A stretch of DNA of 64,000 nt. It comes from Aliiroseovarius sediminis (GTDB lineage: Bacteria > Pseudomonadota > Alphaproteobacteria > Rhodobacterales > Rhodobacteraceae). The stretch's first letter is position 1. The number at the start of each line of letters is the position of its first letter. The notes below the pieces were generated by a model that saw only the letters and a program-made list of their open reading frames with translations, did no database searches and had not been told where the DNA came from. Position numbers and translations under genes: made by a program. Shown here one piece after another: positions 11,569-20,168 of the stretch. The stretch covers positions 248,001 to 312,000 of the forward strand of contig NZ_JALBYP010000018.1 in the NCBI RefSeq assembly GCF_022678485.1. The letters run 5' to 3'.

Positions 11569-12176
11569 GCGACACGGGCGGTACGCATAAGCGGGTCGCC
11601 ATTTTGGTTTCAGGCGGCGGTTCGAATATGGTGACGCTGGTCAAGTCGATGACCGGCGACCACCCCGCGCGGCCCTGTCTTGTTCTGTCCAATGTGCCGG
11701 ATGCCGGTGGGCTGACCAAAGCCCGCGACCTGGGCATTCCGACCGCCGTTGTGGACCATCGCGATTTCAAAGACGACCGCGCAGGGTTCGAGGCTGCGTT
11801 GAATGCAGCGCTGGAACGTGCGCGGCCCGACATCATCTGTCTGGCAGGCTTCATGCGTATCCTGACCGAAACCTTCACCAGTAAATGGTCCGGACGCTGT
11901 CTGAACATCCACCCGTCGCTTTTGCCGAAATACAAAGGGCTGCACACGCACCAACGCGCCATCGACGCGGGTGACGCGGAAGGCGGCTGTTCGGTGCACG
12001 AGGTCACGGCAGAACTGGATGGTGGCCCGATTGTTGGACAAGCCCGCGTGCCGATCTTGCCGGGCGACACCGCCGATACACTGGCCGCACGGGTGCTGGT
12101 GCAGGAACATCTGCTATATCCAGCCGTGCTTCGCCGTTTTGCAAGTGACGACAGATCGCTTCTGCGTTTGTCCTGA
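11565..12176 (+). CDS. purN: Phosphoribosylglycinamide formyltransferase
   Basis: Transfers a formyl group from 10-formyl-THF to GAR in the third step of purine synthesis. It has 203 residues from a GTG start that overlaps the purM stop (GTGA). The N-terminal [12 protein letters not shown] is the phosphate-binding loop. [12 protein letters not shown] carries the catalytic Asn and His, and [12 protein letters not shown] the catalytic Asp. The purMN arrangement is the common one. The DNA after the stop has no clear terminator. Confidence 0.97.
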   Translation: MSDTGGTHKRVAILVSGGGSNMVTLVKSMTGDHPARPCLVLSNVPDAGGLTKARDLGIPTAVVDHRDFKDDRAGFEAALNAALERARPDIICLAGFMRILTETFTSKWSGRCLNIHPSLLPKYKGLHTHQRAIDAGDAEGGCSVHEVTAELDGGPIVGQARVPILPGDTADTLAARVLVQEHLLYPAVLRRFASDDRSLLRLS

Positions 12177-12268
12177 CCCCTTACCCCAAGGCTTTTCTTT
12201 TTTGTGCTTTCGCCGTAAACCCGTCAAAACACGCTAGCGCACCCCGAAAACGAGCAGAAAGACCCTGT

Positions 12269-13429
12269 ATGATCACGATTACTACGACCGAGGCGCTGGC
12301 CGAATTTTGTACCCGCGCCGCCACGCATCCTTACGTAACGGTCGATACCGAGTTTCTGCGCGAACGCACCTATTATTCCAAACTCTGTCTTGTGCAGATG
12401 GCTGTGCCAGGCGATGCGGATGAAGATGCTGTGCTGGTTGATCCTCTGGTTGAGGGGTTATCGCTTGACCCGCTCCACGACCTGTTCCGTGACGAGAGTG
12501 TGGTCAAGGTGTTCCACGCTGCCCGACAGGATCTTGAGATTTTTTTCGTCGAAGCGGGTGTTTTTCCCAAACCGCTTTTCGACACGCAGGTCGCTGCGAT
12601 GGTCTGCGGCTTTGGCGATCAGGCGGGGTATGAAACGCTTGTGCGAAAGATCGCAAAGGCGCCGATGGACAAATCCAGCCGATTCACCGACTGGTCCCGC
12701 CGTCCGCTGACCGATGCACAGAAGAAATACGCCATCGGCGATGTCACGCATCTGCGCCAAATTTATGAATACCTCGCCGCCGAGCTTGAAAAAAGCGGGC
12801 GCGGGCCATGGGTCGAAGAAGAACTTTCCATCCTGACCGACCCGGCCACCTACACAATTCAACCCGAGGACGCGTGGAAGCGCTTGAAAACACGTACGAA
12901 TTCATCGCGTTTTCTGGGTATTGCAAAAGAACTGGCCCGGTTTCGTGAAGCTTATGCGCAGTCGCGCAACATCCCCCGCAACCGGGTGATGAAGGACGAC
13001 GCGCTGATGGAACTGGCATCAACTAAACCGCGCAGTTTGCAGGATCTGAACCGTTCGCGGCTTCTGTTGCGCGAAGCCCGCAAGGGTGAGATCGCCGATG
13101 GTATTCTGCAAGCCGTCACCGCAGGTGTCGAAACGGCGCAAGAGGATTTGCCGAGCGCGCCCGACAAATCTCGTGACAAGTTGCAGGTGAACCCCGCGCT
13201 TGCCGATCTGTTGCGCGTGCTTCTAAAGGCGCGGTGCGAACAAGAGAGGGTGGCGCAGAAGCTGATCGCATCAGCGGCTGATCTGGATGCGTTGGCGGCA
13301 GGCAAGCGTGACGTGCAAGCATTGCGTGGTTGGCGGGCGCAGGTCTTCGGACAGGATGCCGTACGCTTGTGCGAGGGAAAGCTGGCGCTGGCAGCCAAAG
13401 GTCAACGGGTCGAGGTGTTCGAGGTCTGA
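12269..13429 (+). CDS. rnd: Ribonuclease D
   Basis: 3'-5' exoribonuclease acting in tRNA 3' maturation, 386 residues. The DEDD-type exonuclease core starts with YVTVDTEFLRERTYY (first Asp and Glu), continues with FHAARQDLEIFF (second Asp) and ends with YAIGDVTHL. Two HRDC domains follow at about 215-290 and 300-375, the usual RNase D layout. It lies 92 bases after purN and converges on the next lipoprotein gene. Confidence 0.95.
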   Translation: MITITTTEALAEFCTRAATHPYVTVDTEFLRERTYYSKLCLVQMAVPGDADEDAVLVDPLVEGLSLDPLHDLFRDESVVKVFHAARQDLEIFFVEAGVFPKPLFDTQVAAMVCGFGDQAGYETLVRKIAKAPMDKSSRFTDWSRRPLTDAQKKYAIGDVTHLRQIYEYLAAELEKSGRGPWVEEELSILTDPATYTIQPEDAWKRLKTRTNSSRFLGIAKELARFREAYAQSRNIPRNRVMKDDALMELASTKPRSLQDLNRSRLLLREARKGEIADGILQAVTAGVETAQEDLPSAPDKSRDKLQVNPALADLLRVLLKARCEQERVAQKLIASAADLDALAAGKRDVQALRGWRAQVFGQDAVRLCEGKLALAAKGQRVEVFEV

Positions 13430-13457
13430 GAGCGCCCGACCTGTGTGCGCCCTAAGC

Positions 13458-13937
13458 TTATCGGCTGGCTGAACGGCTGTTGCTTTCGCCGATCACGCGG
13501 ATCGACCTGACGCCTTGCAATCGGGCGTTCGAGACGAAGCGCCCCACATAGACCTCGCGCTGCTTTGGGCGGCCTGCGTTGGTGCGATAGGGCGGTTCAG
13601 ATATGCGGAACATATATGTCAGAACACCATCGACGGCCCGCCCGCCGTTTTCGGCCACCAGTTGCGCATCCCAATAGCCAAGCCGCGGTGGCAGGCCCTT
13701 GGCGCGGATAATGGCGCCGCCTGTGCTGCGCAAGACTTGCAAATCCACCACCTGCGTGACCAGCCCGCGATACTCCTGATCTTCCAGAAACCCGCCTTCG
13801 GGCACCACGGCGACCTCTTTCACGCCGTCGGATTGAAACCAGTTGAAGGGATTAAGGCTCGCGCCGCCGCCACAGGCGCTTAGGCCAAGGACAAGGCTGC
13901 TCATCACGGCAGGCAGGACAAAACGGCGCAGGGTCAT
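13458..13937 (-). CDS. Putative lipoprotein of unknown function
   Basis: A 159-residue predicted outer-membrane or periplasmic lipoprotein. The ATG at 13937 follows AGGAGCGACC; the longer frame from 14033 would run into the sufE promoter. A type II signal peptide ends in the lipobox LGLSAC, with the lipidated Cys at about residue 20, followed by a Gly-rich linker. The rest is soluble and contains VDLQVLRSTGGAIIRAKGLPP. I do not recognise a named domain. It is divergent from sufE, with about 140 bases between the starts. Confidence 0.82.
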   Translation of the reverse strand: MTLRRFVLPAVMSSLVLGLSACGGGASLNPFNWFQSDGVKEVAVVPEGGFLEDQEYRGLVTQVVDLQVLRSTGGAIIRAKGLPPRLGYWDAQLVAENGGRAVDGVLTYMFRISEPPYRTNAGRPKQREVYVGRFVSNARLQGVRSIRVIGESNSRSASR

Positions 13938-14076
13938 GGTCGCTCCTCTTCTTCTGAACAAAGGGTTAGCCCATGCGCGCCGCTTTGAAAAGAGAACACT
14001 GCACACCCGGCCGGGTCTGGACCTTTGACGCACTTCACCCTAACTGAATGACGACGGAAAAAAAGGATCACACACC

Positions 14077-14487
14077 ATGGCCAGCGCCGTATTTGAAGAG
14101 ATTGTCGAGGATTTCGAGTTTCTGGATGACTGGGAGGATCGCTATGCGACGGTCATCGACATGGGTAAATCGCTGCCGCCGATGGATGACGCGCTAAAAG
14201 TGCCCGCCACAAAAGTTGAAGGTTGTGCCAGCCAAGTCTGGCTGCATCCGGAAATCGAAGGCGGGACCTTCCGGTTTCGCGGTGACAGCGATGCGATGAT
14301 CGTAAAGGGGCTGATCGCGGTTCTGGGCGCGCTTTATAACGATCTGCCGGTGTCCGAGGTGTCGAACGTCGATGCCCCAGCCGAACTGGCGCGCTTGGGG
14401 CTGAATGAACACCTGTCTTCGCAACGGTCGAACGGGCTGCGCGCGATGGTTGAACGTATCCGTCTGCACGCCGCCGAAGCGGCCTGA
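14077..14487 (+). CDS. sufE: Cysteine desulfuration protein SufE
   Basis: Accepts persulfide sulfur from SufS and passes it to the SufBCD scaffold for Fe-S cluster assembly. It has 136 residues, normal length. The sulfur-accepting Cys is in KVEGCASQVWL at about residue 51, and the fold motif RFRGDSDAMIVKGLIAVL follows. It is separate from any suf operon in this window. Its stop abuts the stop of the converging DUF1638 gene, with a GCCTGATCAGGC palindrome at the junction. Confidence 0.95.
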   Translation: MASAVFEEIVEDFEFLDDWEDRYATVIDMGKSLPPMDDALKVPATKVEGCASQVWLHPEIEGGTFRFRGDSDAMIVKGLIAVLGALYNDLPVSEVSNVDAPAELARLGLNEHLSSQRSNGLRAMVERIRLHAAEAA

Positions 14488-15126
14488 TCAGGCAAGCGGT
14501 TTCAGGGCGGTTTTCAGATCGCCAAATCCCGTGAATTTTCGTTCATAGCGTAATCCAAGCCGCTCGGCGGCGGCTTGCGCCATTCGGTCAAGGTCGGGAT
14601 TGTCGGTCTGTGCCAGATAAATCAGCCGCGTGTAGTGCTGGAAATACATGTCACGAAGTTCGGGATGGCGATCCAGCCCCAAGGGCTTGATGACGAAGCT
14701 TTCAAACCCGCGCGCCAGAAAATCGGTCAGATAGAAGACGTCGATCTCTCCGTCCGCGTGGGCCGCGAATGCGTCATTGCCCTCAAAAAAGCTGTAACAA
14801 TGGGGGCCGCGGATCATCTCGATCCCCAAGTCGTCGCACAAGGCGGCCAGTTGTCCGCCGGTGCCACAATCGGCATAGGCCACAAAAATCTGGTCGAAAT
14901 CGGCATGATGCTTGTCATACGCTGCGCGCACCGCGTCAGGGATGCGTTCGGGCGTATTGTGCAGGATCGCTGGCAGGCAGGTCAGGCTCATGTGATCCCA
15001 GCCGTTCAACCGGATCAGCGCAAGAATTTCATTGGCCAGCGCGCCGCATGCCAAGATCAGAACCTTGGCTGAAGTATCGGTGGGCAACAGCCCTTTATGC
15101 GTCAAATCTTCGTCGCTTGGCTTCAT
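14488..15126 (-). CDS. DUF1638 domain-containing protein
   Basis: A 212-residue cytosolic protein of the DUF1638 family, which is often encoded near corrinoid proteins and corrinoid methyltransferases. Conserved segments include VLILACGALANEILAL, VAYADCGTGGQL and GPHCYSFFEG; the Cys residues in these are candidate cofactor ligands. The ATG at 15126 follows GGAGACGAGAA and overlaps the stop of the small membrane gene upstream (ATGA), so the two are probably translated together. The corrinoid protein gene is 260 bases further upstream on the same strand. A role in methyl transfer or corrinoid handling is inferred from context only. Confidence 0.87.
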   Translation of the reverse strand: MKPSDEDLTHKGLLPTDTSAKVLILACGALANEILALIRLNGWDHMSLTCLPAILHNTPERIPDAVRAAYDKHHADFDQIFVAYADCGTGGQLAALCDDLGIEMIRGPHCYSFFEGNDAFAAHADGEIDVFYLTDFLARGFESFVIKPLGLDRHPELRDMYFQHYTRLIYLAQTDNPDLDRMAQAAAERLGLRYERKFTGFGDLKTALKPLA

Positions 15127-15308
15127 TTCTCGTCTCCTCTCGAAAGGCCACGAATGCCGATCGAGGCCAGCATGACCAATGGCAGAAGTGCCATCGCGAC
15201 CTGACCGTCGAATTTGCCCGAGGCTGCCGCGAGACTGCCCACGAGAACTGTCAGACCACCCGACAAGATCACCAGCGTGATCAGAAGAAAGAAACGTGTT
15301 TTGCTCAT
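15123..15308 (-). CDS. Small two-helix membrane protein
   Basis: A 61-residue protein with two predicted transmembrane helices, at about 6-28 (FFLLITLVILSGGLTVLVG) and 36-53 (VAMALLPLVMLASIGI), and a charged tail RGLSRGDEK. Its stop overlaps the start of the DUF1638 gene. No close Shine-Dalgarno sequence is seen. A terminator-like hairpin separates it from the corrinoid gene, so it may have its own promoter. Function unknown. Confidence 0.72.
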   Translation of the reverse strand: MSKTRFFLLITLVILSGGLTVLVGSLAAASGKFDGQVAMALLPLVMLASIGIRGLSRGDEK

Positions 15309-15341
15309 GCTTTCTATCTGGGGGCGGGTGTTGCAAAAGAA

Positions 15342-15368
15342 AAGGGCCCCGCCGTGTGGGCAGGGCCT
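15342..15368 (-). terminator. Rho-independent terminator of the corrinoid protein gene
   Basis: On the minus strand AAGGCCCTGCC pairs with GGCGGGGCCCTT, with one bulge and one wobble around a short loop, followed by TTCTTTTGC. It lies about 20 bases after the stop of the corrinoid gene. Confidence 0.7.
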
Positions 15369-15388
15369 TGATTTGGATCTGGCCCGGA

Positions 15389-16093
15389 TCAGCCGGCTGC
15401 AAGCTGGTTGTGTTTGCGCGCCATGTATTCCTTCGCGGTCTCAACAGCAACGGCGGCGTCACGGCAATAGCTGTCAGCACCGATCGCCTTGCCGAATTCT
15501 TCGTTCAAGGGCGCACCGCCCACCAGAATGGTATAGTCGTCACGAATGCCTTTTTCGACCAACGCGTCGATCACCACCTTCATATAAGGCATGGTCGTGG
15601 TCAGCAGGGCCGACATGCCCAGAATATCCGCTTCTTCAGCCTCCAGTGCTTCAAGATAGCTTTCGACGGCGTTGTTGATGCCCAGATCAACCACTTCAAA
15701 GCCCGCGCCCTCCATCATCATCGACACAAGGTTCTTGCCGATGTCGTGAATGTCGCCCTTCACCGTGCCGATCACCATCTTGCCCATCCGCGGCGCACCG
15801 GTTGCGATCAGAAGCGGCTTCAGGATCGCCATGCCGGCCTTCATCGCGTTGGCGGCCAGAAGCACCTCGGGTACGAACAGGATGCCGTCACGGAAGTCGT
15901 GGCCGACGATGGTCATGCCGGCAACCAGCGCTTCGGTTAGAACGTTGTACGGTTGCCACCCGCGCTCAAGCAGGATGTTCACGCCCTCGGTTATTTCTTC
16001 CGCAAGCCCATCATACAGGTCGTCATGCATTTGAAGGACAAGCTCTTCGTCGCTCAGCTCGCTCAGGATGATATCGTCGTCTTGGTCGGACAT
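15389..16093 (-). CDS. Corrinoid (B12-binding) protein, cobalamin module of a split methionine synthase
   Basis: A 234-residue protein that binds cobalamin and carries a methyl group between partner proteins. It has an N-terminal helical cap (about 15-95, PYNVLTEALVAGMTIVGHDF) and a Rossmann B12-binding domain. The cobalt-ligand motif is DIHDIGKN with its GTVKG lead-in, and GMSALLTTTMPYM and ILVGGAPL follow as in MtbC/MetH. Family knowledge: roseobacters such as Phaeobacter encode MetH as separate homocysteine, cobalamin and pterin proteins (Price and colleagues). The homocysteine module lies 1.3 kb away at 17439-18458, which supports that role. A methylamine-type corrinoid protein is the alternative. 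Confidence 0.88.
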   Translation of the reverse strand: MSDQDDDIILSELSDEELVLQMHDDLYDGLAEEITEGVNILLERGWQPYNVLTEALVAGMTIVGHDFRDGILFVPEVLLAANAMKAGMAILKPLLIATGAPRMGKMVIGTVKGDIHDIGKNLVSMMMEGAGFEVVDLGINNAVESYLEALEAEEADILGMSALLTTTMPYMKVVIDALVEKGIRDDYTILVGGAPLNEEFGKAIGADSYCRDAAVAVETAKEYMARKHNQLAAG

Positions 16094-16274
16094 GGCTGCC
16101 GTTCCTTAGATAAAACTCGTTCTGGTCACTTTCAGCATGCGACCGTTTGGCACGCTTGGTCTGGACCGATTGCGACATTGATTGCGCTGGGACCGACCAA
16201 ATGGCAAATGAATAATTCGCTATGAGATAGTGAATCCGCTTCATACGTTCCCTTTTTGTTCTTATACTCAGTTT

Positions 16275-17369
16275 ATGGAGTCAGAGCAGAATGGCAAAAT
16301 CAGGGCCGAGGCGCGGCGCGGGCGTGGGGCCGTCACCAATGCGGTAGGGCGGTTCGAACCATACGCCCGCGTTGGGTTTGATGATGGCTGGCATCAGGAT
16401 GCGCCGCGCGCCAGTCAGACCCAGGTGGCTATCGAAAACCCGCGCAGCGTGATCACCCGCAACACATCGCCCGACATTTCATTCGACCGCTCGATCAACC
16501 CCTATCGCGGGTGCGAGCACGGGTGCATCTATTGTTTCGCGCGGCCCAGCCATGCCTATCTTGGCTATTCTGCCGGGCTGGATTTCGAAACGCGGCTGAT
16601 TGCGCGGCCGGGTGCGCCGGACCGCTTGCGGCAGGAACTGTCGCGCCCGCGCTATCAGGTTGCGCCCATCGCCATCGGCACCAACACCGACCCCTATCAA
16701 CCGATCGAGGCGCGGTATCGCGTGATGCGCGGTGTGCTTGAGGTTCTGTCGCAGTTTCGTCATCCCGTCACCATCGTCACCATCGTCACCAAGGGCACGT
16801 TGATCGAACGCGATATTGATCTGTTGTCTGACATGGCGCAGGCGGGGCTGGCCCATGTCGGTATTTCGTTGACCACGCTGGATGCCACTGTCTCGCGCCG
16901 GATGGAGCCGCGCGTGCCAAGCCCCAATCGCCGATTACAGATGATCGAGCGCCTGGCCGGGGCCGGGGTGCCTGTGCGGGTTATGGTGGCGCCCGTTATA
17001 CCCGGCCTGACCGATCACGAGCTTGAGGCAATCATGGGCGCGGCAAAAGACGCGGGCGCGATGTCGGCAGGCTATATTCTGCTCAGACTGCCGGGTGAGG
17101 TCGCGGAATTGTTCGAGGAGTGGTTGAAGGAGTATTTTCCCAACCGCGCGGCACGCGTCATGGGACGGATGCGCGGAATGCGTGGGGGGCGGGATTACAA
17201 CGCAGAGTTTGGCGCGCGCATGGTCGGGCAGGGCGCATTCGCGGATCTTCTGCGCCACCGGTTCGCGATCACCCGCAAACGGCTTGGCTTCCCTGGACAT
17301 CTTCCCAAGCTGCGCGGCGACCTGTTCGCGGTGCCTCCGAAACCCGGTGATCAGCTCACGCTTTTCTGA
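16275..17369 (+). CDS. Radical SAM protein, PA0069 family
   Basis: A radical SAM enzyme of unknown substrate, 364 residues from the ATG at 16275. The [4Fe-4S] motif is CEHGCIYC (CxxxCxxC), preceded by DRSINPYRGC. Conserved family segments include IGTNTDPYQPIEARY and IVTKGTLIERD. The family resembles spore photoproduct lyase-like proteins (Rv2578c/PA0069 group). The start is uncertain: no Shine-Dalgarno sequence precedes 16275, and a GTG at 16230 adds 15 residues. It sits between the two split methionine synthase modules on the opposite strand, which may be chance. Confidence 0.88.
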   Translation: MESEQNGKIRAEARRGRGAVTNAVGRFEPYARVGFDDGWHQDAPRASQTQVAIENPRSVITRNTSPDISFDRSINPYRGCEHGCIYCFARPSHAYLGYSAGLDFETRLIARPGAPDRLRQELSRPRYQVAPIAIGTNTDPYQPIEARYRVMRGVLEVLSQFRHPVTIVTIVTKGTLIERDIDLLSDMAQAGLAHVGISLTTLDATVSRRMEPRVPSPNRRLQMIERLAGAGVPVRVMVAPVIPGLTDHELEAIMGAAKDAGAMSAGYILLRLPGEVAELFEEWLKEYFPNRAARVMGRMRGMRGGRDYNAEFGARMVGQGAFADLLRHRFAITRKRLGFPGHLPKLRGDLFAVPPKPGDQLTLF

Positions 17370-17438
17370 TCTGAGCGTGCTGGAACAGAAAACGAGCGCG
17401 AAATGCCCCCGTTTTCCAATCTCGTTTCCAGTCTCGTC

Positions 17439-18458
17439 TCAGCCCCGCCGGCGGCGTGATCGCCGCTCGGGCTTCGCCCCCGCATCGTCGCCAGTGCCGT
17501 CCGATGCCGAGGAAAACCCACCAAGCGCTGCGGTGATCTGGTCCAGCGTGGGCCGCGTGTCGCTGCGGGGCTGCGTTTCCAGCGCCTCGCGCATGGCACG
17601 CAGGTGTTCAGGCGTGGTGCCACAGCAGCCGCCGATGATGGTGGCGCCGCAATCGCGTGCAAGCACCGCGTAGGTCGCCATCAGATCGGGTGTGCCATCG
17701 TAATGAATATGCCCGTCCACATATTTCGGAATGCCCGCGTTGCCCTTGGCGATGATCGGTCGTTCGCTGCCTTGGGCGGCAAAACCCAGAACCGTGCGCA
17801 ACAGGTCGGATGCGCCGACGCCGCAATTGGCACCGAAAGCCAGCGGCGGCAGGCTCAAGGTCTCGACCATCTTGGCCAGATCGGCGGATGTCATACCCAT
17901 CATGGTCCGCCCGGCCGTGTCAAAGCTCATCGTGCCGCACCAAGGCATCCCGGCCAATTCAGCGGCGCGGCCGGCGGCCTTGTATTCTTCGGGGGCCGAG
18001 ATCGTCTCGACCCACAGCACATCGGCGCCGCCTTCTTTCAGGCCCTCGGCCTGTTCGTGAAACATCTCAACCGCGCTGTCGAAGGTCAGGCTGCCCATCG
18101 GCTCCATAATGTCACCGGTGGGGCCGACCGAGCCTGCCACAACCACCTTGCGGCCTGATGCATCTGCCACCTCGCGACCCAATTCGGCGGCGGCGCGGTT
18201 CAATTCGCGCACGCGGTATTGCGCGTTGTGCAGTTTCAGGCGCGACGCGTTGCCACCGAACGAGTTGGTCAGAAAGATATCTGATCCTGCATCGACCGCG
18301 CCTTTATAAAGTGCGCGGATATTGTCCTGCTTTTCCACGTTCCAAATTTCGGGCGCATCACCCGAGGTCAGGCCCATATTGAACAATGTGGTTCCGGTCG
18401 CGCCATCGGCCATCAGCCAATCGCGGTCCATCAAAAGTTGGGTTAGCGCGTCCGTCAT
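17439..18458 (-). CDS. Homocysteine S-methyltransferase domain protein (split methionine synthase module)
   Basis: A zinc-dependent methyltransferase that would take a methyl group from the corrinoid protein and pass it to homocysteine, giving methionine. It has 339 residues. The ATG at 18458 follows GGGGACC. The fold starts with LMADGATGTTLFNMG. The zinc ligands are the Cys in FGANCGVGASD and the pair in IIGGCCGTTPEHL. A charged low-complexity tail of about 35 residues follows (DAGAKPERRSRRRRG). It lacks cobalamin and pterin domains, matching the split MetH known from roseobacters. The pterin module and the reactivation protein are not in this window. Confidence 0.9.
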   Translation of the reverse strand: MTDALTQLLMDRDWLMADGATGTTLFNMGLTSGDAPEIWNVEKQDNIRALYKGAVDAGSDIFLTNSFGGNASRLKLHNAQYRVRELNRAAAELGREVADASGRKVVVAGSVGPTGDIMEPMGSLTFDSAVEMFHEQAEGLKEGGADVLWVETISAPEEYKAAGRAAELAGMPWCGTMSFDTAGRTMMGMTSADLAKMVETLSLPPLAFGANCGVGASDLLRTVLGFAAQGSERPIIAKGNAGIPKYVDGHIHYDGTPDLMATYAVLARDCGATIIGGCCGTTPEHLRAMREALETQPRSDTRPTLDQITAALGGFSSASDGTGDDAGAKPERRSRRRRG

Positions 18459-19012
18459 TTGGGGTCCCCGCAAGGTGAAAAAGAGTTGCGCGCTACCTGC
18501 CACGTATTGCGGGTGGGCGCAAACCTTAAGCGTTTTTCAGAAGGTCGGAATGGCACCTTTTCGCGAAAAGCCGCGCGCTTGAATACGATTGACTGTTTCT
18601 GGGTGGCCATTGATGCGTGTCAGCTTTCCGTTGGGCCTTGTCGGAAGGTTCCGATTGCTCAAGAATATCTAGCAAGAAATCGTCCTGGCTCTCATCTTTA
18701 CGCATCAGCAGGCAAAGATAAAAAGCGTGAATTAACAGGTCGATTTTTTGGCGGTTTTGCAAATCCCCGAACAATAAGGGGCGCCGTCTCGGTGCAAGCC
18801 CCTTAGCGGATGTGTTAAGGGTCGCGGCTCGTGTACGCGGCCTGGTTTGGCAAAACCCGCTCCGAGCCCAAGAAATGTCAAATGCGGCGTTCAACACGGA
18901 TGTCAGTTTCACAAATTCGGCCTTGGGATTTTGAAGCCTCTCTAACCTGGACCAGTTGAGTCAACGAGAACGCGAAGCCGCCGTTGCGGAAAGTGAAGTT
19001 GGCGTTTCAGAC
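18459..19012. other. Gene-poor interval
   Basis: About 550 bases without a supported gene. A 128-codon minus-strand frame at 18526-18912 has mixed codon use, no ribosome binding site and no recognisable motif, so I do not call it. The part next to 18458 must contain the promoter of the homocysteine methyltransferase gene. I looked for SAM-II and SAH riboswitch sequences there and could not recognise one by eye. Confidence 0.4.
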
Positions 19013-19327
19013 TCAGCCGTATTTGCGCAAGGCTTCCAGTTCGAGGTCCAACCTCAGCTGCTGGTCAGCAATTTCTTTCATCAAGGATTTGCGAACAGCC
19101 TCATCGGTTTCAGCTTGCAGCGCCTGTCGAAGCTTTGTGACTTTGTTTTTCAGATGCACAGCCAACGGCTTGACCCGGTTCTCTTTCATAAGACGATCAA
19201 TGACCGCATCTTTGGGGTTGGAAAGAAACTCCAGCGACTTTCCCGCCCCCGGAAGGTTCTGGAATTCGTCCGACCTGTCGGCGGCTTTGATCGCCATTTC
19301 GATTGCAGAGTTGAGTGGATGTGACAT
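19013..19327 (-). CDS. DUF1992 (DnaJ-C28-like) domain protein
   Basis: A 104-residue protein matching DUF1992, a short helical family shared with the tail of eukaryotic DNAJC28. The diagnostic start is SHPLNSAIEMAIKAA with DEFQNLPGAGKSLEF; the rest is charged and helical (KNKVTKLRQALQAETDEAV). It may aid protein folding or complex assembly, but the biochemical role is unknown. It has its own promoter region and is not in an operon. Confidence 0.85.
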   Translation of the reverse strand: MSHPLNSAIEMAIKAADRSDEFQNLPGAGKSLEFLSNPKDAVIDRLMKENRVKPLAVHLKNKVTKLRQALQAETDEAVRKSLMKEIADQQLRLDLELEALRKYG

Positions 19328-19616
19328 GAACCAACGCCTCTCAATTGTCTGCTTCTTAGAGGGTCATTTATTCGGCTTTTGTTATCCCGCTCTGACAGAA
19401 CTCTCATAAGTGACCGCTCAAACTGATGCCTGCATCAGCGACTTTGCCCTGCGGGCCGGTACATGAAACCAAGATACCCTCGCAGAAAACTGCGAGGGTA
19501 TCTTTTGTTCAAAGCAACTATACGCTGGGTGCGTCGCTTGACCGATTCAACACATCCGGCAAGTGGCTTGATCCCGGTGGGGGCGCCATTTCAAACGTGC
19601 TTGTGCGGTAGGTCGA
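19328..19616. other. Intergenic region holding an orphan terminator hairpin
   Basis: About 290 bases between two minus-strand genes. It contains a perfect 15-bp hairpin (separate entry). No open frame is convincing. A plus-strand small RNA ending at the hairpin is possible, because the nearest plus-strand gene upstream ends about 2 kb away at 17369. Confidence 0.5.
19471..19504 (+). terminator. Strong Rho-independent terminator (orphan on plus strand)
   Basis: AAGATACCCTCGCAG at 19471-19485 pairs perfectly over 15 bases with CTGCGAGGGTATCTT at 19490-19504 across an AAAA loop. The plus strand continues as TTGTTC, so the tail reads CTTTTGTTC. On the minus strand the tail after the stem is GGTTTC, which is poorer. 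It could still end the DUF1476 transcript, whose stop is 113 bases away. Confidence 0.8.
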
Positions 19617-19928
19617 TCAGACCTCGGCGATCAACTCGCCTTTGGCGATGGCCAAGAACTCGGCCCGTTTGGCGCGAACTTCCTCGGGGGTGGTGCTGCT
19701 GACGTCGCCCGTGACCTTGCGCACGACATCTTCGTGCCCGGCCTCTTCAAAATCGGATTTCAGCACCTCAAGCGCATAGGCTTCGGCGTCTTCACCGGAT
19801 TTGCCCAGCTTTTCGGCGGCCCACAGGCCCAGTTTCCGGTTGGCACGGGCTTCGGCTTTAAAGATCATTTCTGCATCATGTGCAAACTTGGCCTCGAAGG
19901 CACTTTCGCGTTCATCAAAGGTGGTCAT
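19617..19928 (-). CDS. F1Fo-ATP synthase zeta inhibitory subunit (DUF1476)
   Basis: A 103-residue helical protein of the DUF1476 family, known in Paracoccus denitrificans as the zeta subunit that blocks ATP hydrolysis by F1. The ATG at 19928 begins MTTFDERESAFEAKFAHD, the inhibitory N-terminal helix characteristic of the family. RKLGLWAAEKLGKSGEDAEAYA and EEAGHEDVVRKV follow. AAGGGAACGTA precedes the start; the longer frame from 19997 lacks similarity. It is away from the atp operon, as is usual. Confidence 0.92.
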   Translation of the reverse strand: MTTFDERESAFEAKFAHDAEMIFKAEARANRKLGLWAAEKLGKSGEDAEAYALEVLKSDFEEAGHEDVVRKVTGDVSSTTPEEVRAKRAEFLAIAKGELIAEV

Positions 19929-20168
19929 TACGTTCCCTTTTTCATGGACTGGCACCTTCGGCGTGCCGAATAGCGCTGTTAGGTAATGATATGCCAATGA
20001 CGGACGGTTATTGCAACTCCGCTATCGTTCGAATATCGGGGAAATCCTGTCTGAGCGGTGATATTCTTGCCCAGCGTCAGGCTTTCACGTATAGGGCGGG
20101 CATTGGCGGGAGTCGCGCGGGCAGGGGTCCGCCATAGGCTGCACCCCGCTCCGCCTGACGGAGGTCCC

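Noticed and set aside
18459-18560. Possible SAM or SAH riboswitch before the homocysteine methyltransferase gene.
   Set aside because: I could not match the conserved core of SAM-II or SAH riboswitches by eye; a covariance-model search would decide.
18526-18912. A 128-codon minus-strand frame upstream of the homocysteine methyltransferase gene.
   Set aside because: Codon use is mixed, there is no ribosome binding site and no motif; it occupies the expected promoter region.
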